Both the position numbers and the translations under genes were made by a program. A stretch of 64,000 nucleotides of DNA from NCBI GenBank assembly GCA_018065695.1, contig JAGHST010000006.1, positions 52,098-116,097 of the forward strand, read 5' to 3'. The DNA is from Candidatus Cacconaster caballi (GTDB lineage Bacteria > Bacteroidota > Bacteroidia > Bacteroidales > UBA932). Below, in pieces: positions 9,035 through 17,613 of the stretch (within the stretch, counting starts at the first letter, position 1; every line of letters starts with the position of its first letter). The notes below the pieces were generated by a model that made no database searches, was not told the origin of the DNA, and worked only from the letters and a program-made list of their open reading frames with translations.

Positions 9035-10306
9035 ATGCTCACACTATCAAAAAAGGCTCAGGCAATGCCTGCTTCGCCAATCAGAAAACTCGTTCCTTAT
9101 GCTGATGCAGCCAAGAAAAGGGGAGTGAAAGTATATCACCTCAACATCGGCCAGCCGGATATCGAATCTCCAAAGGAGGCTCTTGAGGCTGTAAAGAAGA
9201 ACAAACTCAAAGTAGTTGCTTATGCAAAGTCAGGCGGTGTGGATTCTCTCCGCGAAGGTCTTGCAGGATACTACAAGAATATCGGCATCAAGGTTGAGGC
9301 TTCTGACATCATCATCACAAACGGCGGTTCCGAAGCGCTCCAGATTGCTCTTGCAGCCACTTGTGATCCTACAGACGAAGTTATCGTTTTCGAGCCTTTC
9401 TATACCAACTACAATGCGTTCGCTCTCCAGAACGACGTGAAACTGGTGCCTGTCACTACAAAAATCGAAGACGGCTTTGCTCTTCCTTCAATGGCAGAAG
9501 TTGAAAAGAAGATTACAAAGAAGACCAAAGGTGTTGTGATTTGCAACCCTGGCAACCCTACAGGATGCCTCTACAGCAAGGAATCTCTTCTTGAACTCGG
9601 CAAGATTGCAAAGAAACACGGCCTGTTCATCTATGCAGACGAAGTATATCGTGAATTCTGCTACACAGATGCCCCTCACTTCTCCTGCATGCATATCCCT
9701 GGACTCGAAGACAACGTCATTCTTCTCGATTCTGTGTCAAAGCGCTACAGCCTTTGCGGCGCACGCATCGGATATCTCGTAACCAGAAACAAAGAAGTCA
9801 GCGCCGCTGTAATGAAGTTTGCGATGGCACGTCTCTGCTCTCCTTCATACGGCCAGATTGCAGCCGAAGGAGCACTCGACGCTCCCGCTTCATACTTCAA
9901 GGCCGTTCGTGACGAGTACATACATCGTCGCGATGTCCTGATTGAAGGCCTCCAGAAAATAGACGGAGTGATCTGCCCTAAGCCTATGGGCGCATTCTAT
10001 GCTGCAGCCGAGCTTCCTGTAGATGATGCCGAGACTTTTGCAAAATGGCTTCTCGAAGAGTTCAGCTATAATGGCGAGACAGTTATGGTTGCTCCTATGG
10101 GTGGCTTCTATGCAACTCCGGGCAAGGGCAAGACCCAGATACGTATGGCTTATGTCCTCAAGGAAAGAGATCTCAAGCACGCTCTCGTATGCCTCAAGAA
10201 GGCCCTCGAAGTTTACCCAGGTCGCGTTGAACCTCAGAAGGCAGCAAAAAAGGCAGCCCCTAAGGCTGCCCCTGCAAAGCGCTGCTGCAAGAAGAAATCC
10301 TGCTAG
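9035..10306 (+). CDS. Class I/II PLP-dependent aminotransferase with Lys/Ala/Cys tail
   Basis: A 423-residue AspC-family fold-type I aminotransferase. Visible motifs are CNPGNPTGC near residue 170, YADEVYREF near 205, and the PLP lysine in SVSKRYSLCGARIGYL near 235. It lies 26 nt after dacB. The catalytic domain ends near residue 398; after it comes a low-complexity tail of lysine, alanine and proline repeats ending RCCKKKSC, which is not part of the fold. Substrate is unknown: aspartate, aromatic or broad-specificity are all possible. The stop codon overlaps the stop of the convergent C69 gene within CTAG. Confidence 0.87.
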   Translation: MLTLSKKAQAMPASPIRKLVPYADAAKKRGVKVYHLNIGQPDIESPKEALEAVKKNKLKVVAYAKSGGVDSLREGLAGYYKNIGIKVEASDIIITNGGSEALQIALAATCDPTDEVIVFEPFYTNYNAFALQNDVKLVPVTTKIEDGFALPSMAEVEKKITKKTKGVVICNPGNPTGCLYSKESLLELGKIAKKHGLFIYADEVYREFCYTDAPHFSCMHIPGLEDNVILLDSVSKRYSLCGARIGYLVTRNKEVSAAVMKFAMARLCSPSYGQIAAEGALDAPASYFKAVRDEYIHRRDVLIEGLQKIDGVICPKPMGAFYAAAELPVDDAETFAKWLLEEFSYNGETVMVAPMGGFYATPGKGKTQIRMAYVLKERDLKHALVCLKKALEVYPGRVEPQKAAKKAAPKAAPAKRCCKKKSC

Positions 10307-11970
10307 TCCGCTACGCGCATCACGGTTCCGTGATCCCCTACAAGGGCACGGAGCCAGCGTTCGCGATACTTAGGCCAAGAAGGCATTTCCGGAATGAAGG
10401 CTCCTGATCCGTTGTCGGTGAAGGAGCCGTCTTCGTTTTGCTTCTTCACGTTACCGTCCATATATTTGACGAGGAGGTATTCACCCATTGTCGTCCATGT
10501 GTCGAAAAGATATTGTGAGCGCTGACAGCACCACTCTGTAAGCAGGGTTCTTACCTGACCCCCATTGCCGGCCTTCATCATGTCGAGAGCGAGGCGGTCC
10601 GTCTCTTCCACAAGGGAAATGTTTTCGTTTTCATATTCATCCACTGCCTTGCGCAATTCCGGCTCGACTCTGTCGTAGAAGAGATATGCAAAATGTGTGA
10701 CGCGGTTGAAAAGCCAGAAAGCCGACGTAGGACTGTAAGTCATCATATTGCCGTTGCCTTCTGCGAAACATTCAGGCACTTTTTTGACAGTGGTATAGAT
10801 AGGAGTGAGAGCGCTTGTGGCGGCATCGTCCACGCCGAACCAGCAGATGCCGCCTATTTCGTCAGGAAGCCAGCCGCGGCTCTGGCAGACATACCAGAAA
10901 CCGGTCTGCTGAGTGGCGATAGGACGCTCGAACTCATAAGAGACACTGTCAACTTCGAAACCCATAGGTCTCCATCTGTACGGAGCGCGGAACGCTCCGG
11001 CTCCTACATCCTCGCGCATATCGAGAACCGTGCCTTCATAGTGGTCGCGCATAATGTCGGCTATATCCTTTACAGTGAGTTTGCGCTCAGGTTTGATGAA
11101 GAGAGGCATTTCTCCGATTTCGGGGTTGTGGCCCGTGGCGAAGCCTTCATAGCGCTCAGCATCGAAATTCTTGCCGCCGAGTTTCCTGAATGCCGCCCAG
11201 GTGCGGCTTTCGCAACCTCTCATACTGTCCCACTTGAGCGGGCTGTATGCATCCCTGAAACTGAATTCTTCGTCCTTGCCGTCGAAGTAGCCCATTTCCC
11301 GGGCGAAACTGATTACATCAGGGGAGTAGAGACAGTTTTCCGGGTCGTCGAGAGGGAAGGTGGTGATACGGCTGCAGTTGGCGTGGGCGCATATCATTCC
11401 GTCAGGAACTCTGCGGGCAACCCAGACTCCGCCTTTGCGGCCCTTGCCCTTTCCGACAAACTCCATAATCCAGCACTCGTCCTTGTCGGCAATTGAGAAA
11501 GTCTCGCCCTCGTCTGTATAACCCCAGTTCTGCATCAGAAAATCGATGGTCCTGATGGCTTCCCTGGCTGTCTTCGCTCTCTGTAGGGTGACATATATGA
11601 GAGAACCGTAGCCTACCACCGCTTCCGGATTGGCAAGCTCTTCGCGGCCTCCGAATGTGGTTTCGCAGATTATGAGCTGGTGCTCGTTCATATTGCCAAC
11701 CGTCTGATATGTGTGGCGTACTTGCGGGATGCGGCCTCCAAAAAGGCCTGAATCCCAGTTGTATATATCAAGCATGGCGCCCTCGGGCCAATCTGCTGCC
11801 GGTTTGTAGTAGAGCTCTCCGTAGAGTTGGTGGGAGTCGGCAGCATATGAAACGAGGCAGGAACCGTCTGCCGAAGCACCTTTTGTAACTATCACGTTGG
11901 TGCACGCATCTGTGCGGGTCGCCCCGCACAGCACTGTCGCGAGGACGAAAGCAATTAATTTCCTTTTCAT
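10303..11970 (-). CDS. C69-family dipeptidase (PepD-like), exported
   Basis: A 555-residue N-terminal-nucleophile peptidase. The signal peptide MKRKLIAFVLATVLCGATRT is followed by DACTNVIVTKGASADGS, where Cys23 becomes the new N-terminal nucleophile after cleavage. DACTN[VI][LI]VTKGAS is the C69 family hallmark. Further conserved stretches are VGYGSLIYVTLQRAKTAREA and DPENCLYSPDVISFA. Members hydrolyse dipeptides; this one would work in the periplasm. Convergent with the aminotransferase; both stops lie in the CTAG at 10303-10306. Confidence 0.9.
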   Translation of the reverse strand: MKRKLIAFVLATVLCGATRTDACTNVIVTKGASADGSCLVSYAADSHQLYGELYYKPAADWPEGAMLDIYNWDSGLFGGRIPQVRHTYQTVGNMNEHQLIICETTFGGREELANPEAVVGYGSLIYVTLQRAKTAREAIRTIDFLMQNWGYTDEGETFSIADKDECWIMEFVGKGKGRKGGVWVARRVPDGMICAHANCSRITTFPLDDPENCLYSPDVISFAREMGYFDGKDEEFSFRDAYSPLKWDSMRGCESRTWAAFRKLGGKNFDAERYEGFATGHNPEIGEMPLFIKPERKLTVKDIADIMRDHYEGTVLDMREDVGAGAFRAPYRWRPMGFEVDSVSYEFERPIATQQTGFWYVCQSRGWLPDEIGGICWFGVDDAATSALTPIYTTVKKVPECFAEGNGNMMTYSPTSAFWLFNRVTHFAYLFYDRVEPELRKAVDEYENENISLVEETDRLALDMMKAGNGGQVRTLLTEWCCQRSQYLFDTWTTMGEYLLVKYMDGNVKKQNEDGSFTDNGSGAFIPEMPSWPKYRERWLRALVGDHGTVMRVAD

Positions 11971-11974
11971 GCCT

Positions 11975-11982
11975 CAAAATTA
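11975..11982 (-). promoter_or_regulatory. -7 promoter box of the C69 dipeptidase gene
   Basis: TAATTTTG on the minus strand lies only 4 nt upstream of the ATG. If transcription starts 5-7 nt after the box, as is usual for this sigma factor, the mRNA would be leaderless or nearly so. Confidence 0.45.
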
Positions 11983-11990
11983 ATAAAAAC

Positions 11991-12021
11991 TTTGCCGATA
12001 ATGAATAAATGATTATCTTTG
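11991..12021 (+). promoter_or_regulatory. Promoter of the rplU-rpmA operon
   Basis: TTTG at 11991-11994 and TATCTTTG at 12014-12021 are separated by 19 nt, an excellent match to the Bacteroidota housekeeping promoter. It drives L21-L27 with a ~90-nt leader. Confidence 0.7.
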
Positions 12022-12026
12022 CAACC

Positions 12027-12117
12027 CAAATTATTGATTAGAAAATCGTTAAGCTAGTGAATAAGAGATAGTTGAATGTCTATCCGCTTACGGTTATAAA
12101 TTTTTAAAAATTTATTT
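12027..12117 (+). promoter_or_regulatory. 5' leader of rplU-rpmA, possible autoregulatory region
   Basis: The ~90-nt untranslated leader is long for this window, where most leaders are 5-35 nt. It ends in an A/T palindrome (AAATTTTTAAAAATTT, about 12099-12114) just before the rplU ATG, with the -10 to -25 region otherwise unstructured. L21 leaders are regulated in other phyla; a similar role here is only a suggestion. Confidence 0.3.
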
Positions 12118-12426
12118 ATGTACGCAATTGTTGATATTGCAGGACAGCAATTCAAGGTTGAAGCAGGCAAGCAGATTTTCGTAAACCGTCAGGCTGCGGA
12201 AGTCGGTGACGCCCTCTCCTTCGACAAAGTGTTACTTCTCGACAATGAGGGTAAGGTAAAAGTCGGTGCTCCTTATGTAAAAGGTTCGGCTGTAAAGGCT
12301 ACCGTTCTCGAGCACTGCAAAGCTGACAAAGTCATCGTTTTCAAGAAGAAGCGCCGCAAGGGCTATCAGAAGAAGAACGGACATCGTCAGTATCTGACCA
12401 AAATCCAAATTGAAGAAATCGCTTAA
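12118..12426 (+). CDS. rplU: 50S ribosomal protein L21
   Basis: A 102-residue protein beginning MYAIVDIAGQQFKVEAGKQI with the C-terminal signature KKKRRKGYQKKNGHRQ, both diagnostic of L21. It binds 23S rRNA in the large subunit. It is the first gene of the conserved rplU-rpmA pair, 16 nt before rpmA, under a strong promoter at 11991-12021. Confidence 0.98.
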   Translation: MYAIVDIAGQQFKVEAGKQIFVNRQAAEVGDALSFDKVLLLDNEGKVKVGAPYVKGSAVKATVLEHCKADKVIVFKKKRRKGYQKKNGHRQYLTKIQIEEIA

Positions 12427-12442
12427 TTAAAACGTTTAGACT

Positions 12443-12712
12443 ATGGCTCACAAGAAAGGTGTAGGTAGTTCAAAGAACGGCCGTGAATCACAAAGCAAAC
12501 GCCTCGGCGTCAAATTGTTCGGTGGTCAGATTGCCAAAGCTGGCAATATCCTCGTCCGCCAGAGAGGAACAGTACACTATCCAGGTGAAAATGTCGGAAT
12601 GGGCAAAGACCATACTCTTTTCGCTTTGATCGATGGTGTTGTAACCTTCAAGAAGAAATTCGGAGACAAATCATATGTCTCTGTGCTTCCTCTTCCGAAA
12701 GCAGAAGCATAA
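12443..12712 (+). CDS. rpmA: 50S ribosomal protein L27
   Basis: An 89-residue protein starting [20 protein letters not shown] with [20 protein letters not shown], the L27 signature. The N-terminus begins MAHKKG directly, so there is no cleavable N-terminal extension of the Firmicutes type. L27 lies near the peptidyl-transferase centre. Ends the rplU operon; a strong intrinsic terminator follows 25 nt downstream. Confidence 0.98.
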   Translation: MAHKKGVGSSKNGRESQSKRLGVKLFGGQIAKAGNILVRQRGTVHYPGENVGMGKDHTLFALIDGVVTFKKKFGDKSYVSVLPLPKAEA

Positions 12713-12737
12713 CAAGCCTTATTGCTATTGATAAAAG

Positions 12738-12770
12738 AGAGTTGACTGATATCAGCCAACTCTTTTTTTT
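12738..12770 (+). terminator. Intrinsic terminator of rplU-rpmA
   Basis: An AGAGTTG / CAACTCT stem (12738-12744 with 12757-12763) encloses the self-complementary CTGATATCAG and is followed by an eight-T run, a textbook Rho-independent terminator. Confidence 0.88.
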
Positions 12771-12771
12771 G

Positions 12772-12779
12772 TATATTTG
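12772..12779 (+). promoter_or_regulatory. -7 promoter box of serS
   Basis: TATATTTG fits TAnnTTTG and begins one base after the rpmA terminator T-run, 22 nt before the serS ATG. Terminator and promoter are packed back to back. Confidence 0.55.
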
Positions 12780-12801
12780 CGTCACTTAAAAACAAAAGAA
12801 A

Positions 12802-14076
12802 ATGTTGACACTCAAACTTCTTCGAGAAGACCCTGAATTTGTAATAGAGCGCCTGAAAGTCAAGAACTTCGACGCAAAAGAGATTGTGGACCTGATATTG
12901 GAGGCTGACAGGCAGCGCCGCGTTATTCAGACAGAGCTTGACTCGTGTCGCGCACGGCAGAATACTCTGGCCTCGCAAATCGGCGGTTTTATGAAAGAAG
13001 GCAGGAAGGCTGAGGCCGAAGCCGTCAAGGCGGAAGTGGCATCTCTCAAGGAGAAATCGAAGATGCTTGAAGCCCAGCTTCAGGAAAAAGATGAACAACA
13101 GTGGAAGAACGTGGTGCTGCTGCCTAATCTCCCTTGCGACCAGGTCCCTTGCGGAAAGGGTGCGGAAGACAATGTGGTGGTGAAGATTGTGGAGGATATT
13201 CCGGATTTGGGAGAGAATCCTCTGCCGCATTGGGAACTCGTAAAGAATCTTGACATAATCGATTTCGACCTTGGCGTGAAACTGACGGGCGCCGGCTTCC
13301 CTGTATATAAAGGTAAGGGAGCAAGGATTCAGCGTGCTCTCATTACATATTTCCTTGAAAAGAACACCTCCGCAGGCTATACCGAATATCAGCCGCCATA
13401 TATGGTGAATGCGGATTCCGGTTTCGGCACAGGCCAGCTTCCGGACAAGGAAGGCCAGATGTATTACGCTCCTCTCGACGGCTTCTATATGATTCCTACC
13501 GCCGAGGTGCCTGTAACCAACATCTACCGGGACGTGATTCTCAAGAAAGATGATTTTCCTGTCAAGATGACCGCATACACTCCTTGTTGGCGCCGTGAAG
13601 CCGGTTCATACGGAAAGGACGTGCGCGGTCTCAACCGTCTGCATCAGTTCGACAAGGTGGAGATTGTCCGGCTCGAACTTCCCGAGAACTCCTACAGGGC
13701 ACTGGACGAAATGGTCGCCCATGTGGAGGGTATCGTGAAGGAACTTGGCCTCCCGTACCGTATTCTCCGTCTCTGCGGCGGGGATATGAGCTTCACTTCC
13801 GCCATCACATACGACTTCGAGGTCTTTTCAGCCGCACAGAAGCGCTGGCTTGAGGTAAGCAGCGTATCGAACTTCGAATCATATCAGGCCAACCGTCTGA
13901 AACTCCGCTACAAGGATGAAAACGGCAAGACGCAGCTCGCCCACACTTTGAACGGCAGCTCACTTGCTCTTCCACGCATCCTCGCGGCAATAATCGAGAA
14001 CTTCCAGACTCCTGACGGAAGGATTGTGGTCCCGGAGGTTCTGCGCAAGTACACAGGCTTTGACATCATCGACTGA
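12802..14076 (+). CDS. serS: Seryl-tRNA synthetase
   Basis: A 424-residue class II synthetase. The N-terminal coiled-coil arm (MLTLKLLREDPEFVIERL to ~residue 110, heptad-rich) recognises the tRNA-Ser long arm. Motif 2 is TPCWRREAGSYGKDVRGL near residue 255, and motif 3 is LNGSSLALPRILAAIIENFQ near 385. Length and order match bacterial SerS. It charges tRNA-Ser, and tRNA-Sec if present. ruvC follows after 8 nt. Confidence 0.97.
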   Translation: MLTLKLLREDPEFVIERLKVKNFDAKEIVDLILEADRQRRVIQTELDSCRARQNTLASQIGGFMKEGRKAEAEAVKAEVASLKEKSKMLEAQLQEKDEQQWKNVVLLPNLPCDQVPCGKGAEDNVVVKIVEDIPDLGENPLPHWELVKNLDIIDFDLGVKLTGAGFPVYKGKGARIQRALITYFLEKNTSAGYTEYQPPYMVNADSGFGTGQLPDKEGQMYYAPLDGFYMIPTAEVPVTNIYRDVILKKDDFPVKMTAYTPCWRREAGSYGKDVRGLNRLHQFDKVEIVRLELPENSYRALDEMVAHVEGIVKELGLPYRILRLCGGDMSFTSAITYDFEVFSAAQKRWLEVSSVSNFESYQANRLKLRYKDENGKTQLAHTLNGSSLALPRILAAIIENFQTPDGRIVVPEVLRKYTGFDIID

Positions 14077-14084
14077 TTCGCCCG

Positions 14085-14657
14085 ATGACGGAAAAGCAGA
14101 GGATAATAATGGGAGTGGACCCCGGAACCAACATCCTTGGTTACGGGGTCATTCTCGTTGATAGAAAAAGTGCCCATTTCGTGGATATGGGGGTGCTGGA
14201 TCTGCGGAAGGAGAGCGACCATTTCATCAAACTCAAGCGAATTTTCGACGGAGTGGGGGAGTTGATGGAACGTTATTCTCCGGACGACCTTGCGGTGGAA
14301 GCTCCTTTCTACGGCAAGAATCCGCAGGTGATGCTGAAACTTGGCAGGGCGCAGGGGGCAGCCGTCGCTGCAGCCCTCCAGAGGCAGATACCTGTTTTCG
14401 AATATGCCCCAAGAAAAGCCAAGATGGCGATAACCGGCCGTGGAGATGCATCCAAGGAGCAGGTGAAAATGCTTCTTGAGAAAACTTTGAAGATTGAAAT
14501 GAACAACAAATATCTCGATGCTTCAGATGCTCTGGCCATAGCCATGTGCCATTTCTACCAGCTTACGAGCCCTTTGGCCGACCTGAGCGCATCCACATCT
14601 TGGGAAGCTTTTTCAAAAGCACATCCGGGGAGGGTGAGCGACGGACAAAAAAAGTGA
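14085..14657 (+). CDS. ruvC: Holliday junction resolvase RuvC
   Basis: A 190-residue RNase H-fold nuclease. The catalytic acidic residues are visible in IIMGVDPGTNILGYG (first Asp), LAVEAPFYGKNPQVMLKLGR (Glu), and YLDASDALAIAMCHF (the two C-terminal Asp). A short C-terminal tail after the last motif is hydrophilic. It cleaves four-way junctions during recombinational repair with RuvAB, which are not in this window. Likely co-transcribed with serS. Confidence 0.96.
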   Translation: MTEKQRIIMGVDPGTNILGYGVILVDRKSAHFVDMGVLDLRKESDHFIKLKRIFDGVGELMERYSPDDLAVEAPFYGKNPQVMLKLGRAQGAAVAAALQRQIPVFEYAPRKAKMAITGRGDASKEQVKMLLEKTLKIEMNNKYLDASDALAIAMCHFYQLTSPLADLSASTSWEAFSKAHPGRVSDGQKK

Positions 14658-14718
14658 GTCTGAATTAAACCTCAGGCGTTACTTTCAGTCTAACGACCGT
14701 GTTTTTAAAATTGCATTG

Positions 14719-17613
14719 ATGAAAAACAGATTTTTCTTCATTTCAGCCATTCTGACAATTGCGCTTTGTTGCGCCGGTTCTGCATTTGCTCAAAACTGCA
14801 TCTTGAATCTTCGGCTTGTGGACGGCAAGACGGGAGAACCGGTGGAATATGCCACCGTGTCCCTGACCAAGGCTGGTTCGACGGATGTGTTCAAGTATGC
14901 TCAGACAGGAGCGGACGGCAAGATTTCCATTTCAGGACTTCCGGCGGGAAAGTTCACTGTAAAGGGAATTATGCTGGGATACGAAACCTATGAAAAGGCG
15001 ATAGAACTTCCGAAGGATGCGGATTTGGGAACCTGCAGAATGAAAGTACAGGCTGAATTTCTGGAAGGGGCTATGGTGACTGACGTGGGAAACCCGATTG
15101 TGGTGAAGAAAGATACTATCGAGCATAACGTCGCTCTGCTAAAGACCTCCGACAACGACGTACTGGAAGATCTGCTCAAGCGCCTTCCCGGCGTGGAGGT
15201 TGATTCGGATGGCAAGATTACTGCCAACGGCAAGGAAATAAACAAGATATATGTAGATGGCAAGCAGTTTTTCCTGGATGACCCTTCCATTGCGAGCAAG
15301 AACCTTCCTGCAAAAATTGTGGACAAGGTCAGAGTGGTGGAAAAGAAGTCTGAGCAGGCTGAGTTCACCGGCATAGATGACGGCGAGGAAGAAACCGTTC
15401 TCGACCTCGGGATAAAGAAAGGTATGATGAACGGCTGGTTCGGCAATGTGCTGGGTGGCGGTGGAACTGACCTGCACGGCAAGGATGCCGACGGACAGAA
15501 GATAGACAATGACGTCCGCTATCAGGGCGCCGCCATGGTAGCACGCTTTTCGCAGGCAGACCAGATAGCATTCATAGGCAATGCCAACAATACCAACAAT
15601 CGTGGATTCAACGATTTGGCAGCCAATGCGATGGGCGGTATGGGCGGCGGTGGACGACGCGGCTTCGGAGGCGGCAACAACGGTATATCGACTTCCTATA
15701 TGGCTGGCGTCAACGGAGGCCACCAGTTCGACGACAAGTCGGAAATCTTCGGCAACGGAATGTACAACAACAACACGAGACTGATTGAAGAAAAAACTGC
15801 CACCACCACTCTGAAAAAGGACGGCTCCTCATTATTCGCCACCGAAGACGGAATAACCGAGAGAAATACGCAGGGCGTCAGAGCTGCGGCCCGTGCAGAC
15901 TGGAAGATATCCAAGACCACTTCACTCCTCTTCGAACCGAACTTCAATCTCGGCTGGGGAAGGGTGGACGATTACGGACTCTTCACGACAGACAAAACCT
16001 CAGCGGAAGGCGTCTGCTCCAAGGTCAACGAAGGCTTCAGCAGCAACACAAGTGACAGCCGTAATCAGAATGCCAGCGCACGCCTTCTCTGGAGACAGAG
16101 GCTTGGCAAACCGGGACGCACACTCTCGGTCAACGCACGCTATCAGTTCGCAAATACCGATATGACCGGATACAACTATTCAGAAACCAATACATACACA
16201 GACGACGGACTTCCGGTTCCACCGGAGATTACGGACCAGTACTACGAAAGGAACTCCAAGTCCAATACGGTCAGCGGAAGACTCTCCTATACGGAGCCTC
16301 TTGGCGGCAACTTCTATCTTGAAGGCAATTATTCCATCAACTACAAGAACAGCACCTCGTTCAAGGATACATACAATAAGGATGCTGCAGGAAACTATAC
16401 CGATAAAGACGACATCTACAGCAGCGAAATCGTGAACAAATACACGAGACAGGATGCCGGCATCAACTTCAGAAAGCAGGAGGAGAAGTACAATATCACG
16501 ATAGGCGCGAACTTCCAGCCGACCAGAACCGAGAATCACACAATCAGTGGCGGTGCAAGACGCGATACCGTGATCAAGGTATTCAACTGGGCGCCTAATG
16601 CGCGAGTCGACTTCAATTTCAGCGATTACAGGATGCTCCGTCTCAACTACCGCGGTTCTTCCACCCAGCCTTCGATAAACCAGCTGATGCCTGTGCCGGA
16701 CAATACCAATCCTCAGAAGATAACTCTCGGAAACCTCGGCATCAAGCCTTCGTTCTCCCATAGCCTGAGAATGATGTACCGCAGCACGAATATGGAGAAC
16801 TATGCTTCCTTCAACGCCCATATCTCTTTCAACTACAATACACGCAATATAGTCAATGCCAGCTGGAACGATGCGGCAGGCGTCCAATATACGGTTCCCG
16901 TCAACAACGACAGGGGCTCTTATTCGGCCAATGCCTTCGTTATGTTCAATTCTCCGATTGCCAAGAGCAAGTTCTCGATAATGAGCTTCACCAATGCCGG
17001 ACTCTCTACGGGAGTCTCTCTGGTGGGTGATGATTCGAAGATAGACTCTTCCGATGAGAGCTCGTACCTCAATATGGCAAACTATACGCAGAATGATTAT
17101 CACAGGGTTTCTGCAAGCGAAAATTTGAGATTTGTTTTCCGCGGTGACGTAGTGGAGACATCTCTGGGCGGCAATGTCCGCTACTCGCAGACCTGGTACT
17201 CCATTTCCGAAAGGAATGTGGCAGCAACCTGGACCAACTCGGTGGAAGCCCGTTTCATTGCCAAGATTCCGGATATCCTCGACATCTCCACTGATGCCCG
17301 ATACAATTTCTACAAAGGTTATGAATCAGGTTACAACGATCCTACTCTGGTGTGGAATGCGGAGATAAGCAAACAGATTTTCAAGAAAGCTTTCACTCTG
17401 TCGTTGAAAGCATACGATATTCTGAACCAGTCGAAGAACACTTACCGCACGCAGCAGGACAACTATGTCAGGGACGTGAGAAACAACACACTCGGGCGCT
17501 ACGTGGTGCTGAGCCTCACATACCGCTTCGGTACGTTTGCCGGAAACAGACGCGGCCCTCAGGGTGGTCCGATGGGTGGCGGCCCTATGCGCGGCGGTCA
17601 CAGAAGGTTCTAG
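14719..17613 (+). CDS. Outer-membrane beta-barrel protein with carboxypeptidase-regulatory and plug-like domains
   Basis: A 964-residue protein (ATG 14719; the TTG three bases earlier is less likely). Signal peptide MKNRFFFISAILTIALCCAG to SAFAQ. Residues ~25-105 are a CarboxypepD_reg-like Ig fold (DGKTGEPVEYATVSL), ~110-230 resemble a TonB plug (LEDLLKRLPGVEVDSDGKIT, NKIYVDGKQFF), and the rest is beta-barrel in the style of the OMP_b-brl_3 family. A glycine-rich insert (GGMGGGGRRGFGGGNNG, ~312-328) and a Gly/Pro/Arg C-terminal tail ending in F are notable. No SusD partner is adjacent, so substrate import is unproven. Confidence 0.85.
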   Translation: MKNRFFFISAILTIALCCAGSAFAQNCILNLRLVDGKTGEPVEYATVSLTKAGSTDVFKYAQTGADGKISISGLPAGKFTVKGIMLGYETYEKAIELPKDADLGTCRMKVQAEFLEGAMVTDVGNPIVVKKDTIEHNVALLKTSDNDVLEDLLKRLPGVEVDSDGKITANGKEINKIYVDGKQFFLDDPSIASKNLPAKIVDKVRVVEKKSEQAEFTGIDDGEEETVLDLGIKKGMMNGWFGNVLGGGGTDLHGKDADGQKIDNDVRYQGAAMVARFSQADQIAFIGNANNTNNRGFNDLAANAMGGMGGGGRRGFGGGNNGISTSYMAGVNGGHQFDDKSEIFGNGMYNNNTRLIEEKTATTTLKKDGSSLFATEDGITERNTQGVRAAARADWKISKTTSLLFEPNFNLGWGRVDDYGLFTTDKTSAEGVCSKVNEGFSSNTSDSRNQNASARLLWRQRLGKPGRTLSVNARYQFANTDMTGYNYSETNTYTDDGLPVPPEITDQYYERNSKSNTVSGRLSYTEPLGGNFYLEGNYSINYKNSTSFKDTYNKDAAGNYTDKDDIYSSEIVNKYTRQDAGINFRKQEEKYNITIGANFQPTRTENHTISGGARRDTVIKVFNWAPNARVDFNFSDYRMLRLNYRGSSTQPSINQLMPVPDNTNPQKITLGNLGIKPSFSHSLRMMYRSTNMENYASFNAHISFNYNTRNIVNASWNDAAGVQYTVPVNNDRGSYSANAFVMFNSPIAKSKFSIMSFTNAGLSTGVSLVGDDSKIDSSDESSYLNMANYTQNDYHRVSASENLRFVFRGDVVETSLGGNVRYSQTWYSISERNVAATWTNSVEARFIAKIPDILDISTDARYNFYKGYESGYNDPTLVWNAEISKQIFKKAFTLSLKAYDILNQSKNTYRTQQDNYVRDVRNNTLGRYVVLSLTYRFGTFAGNRRGPQGGPMGGGPMRGGHRRF

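Noticed and set aside
10245..10275. Possible terminator hairpin GGCAGCC / GGCTGCC in the aminotransferase tail
   Set aside because: The repeats encode the in-frame Lys/Ala/Pro tail and no T-run follows; base pairing is a side effect of repeated codons.
16180..17103. A 307-codon open frame on the minus strand
   Set aside because: Antisense to the beta-barrel protein gene, with Arg/Ile-rich composition typical of shadow frames.
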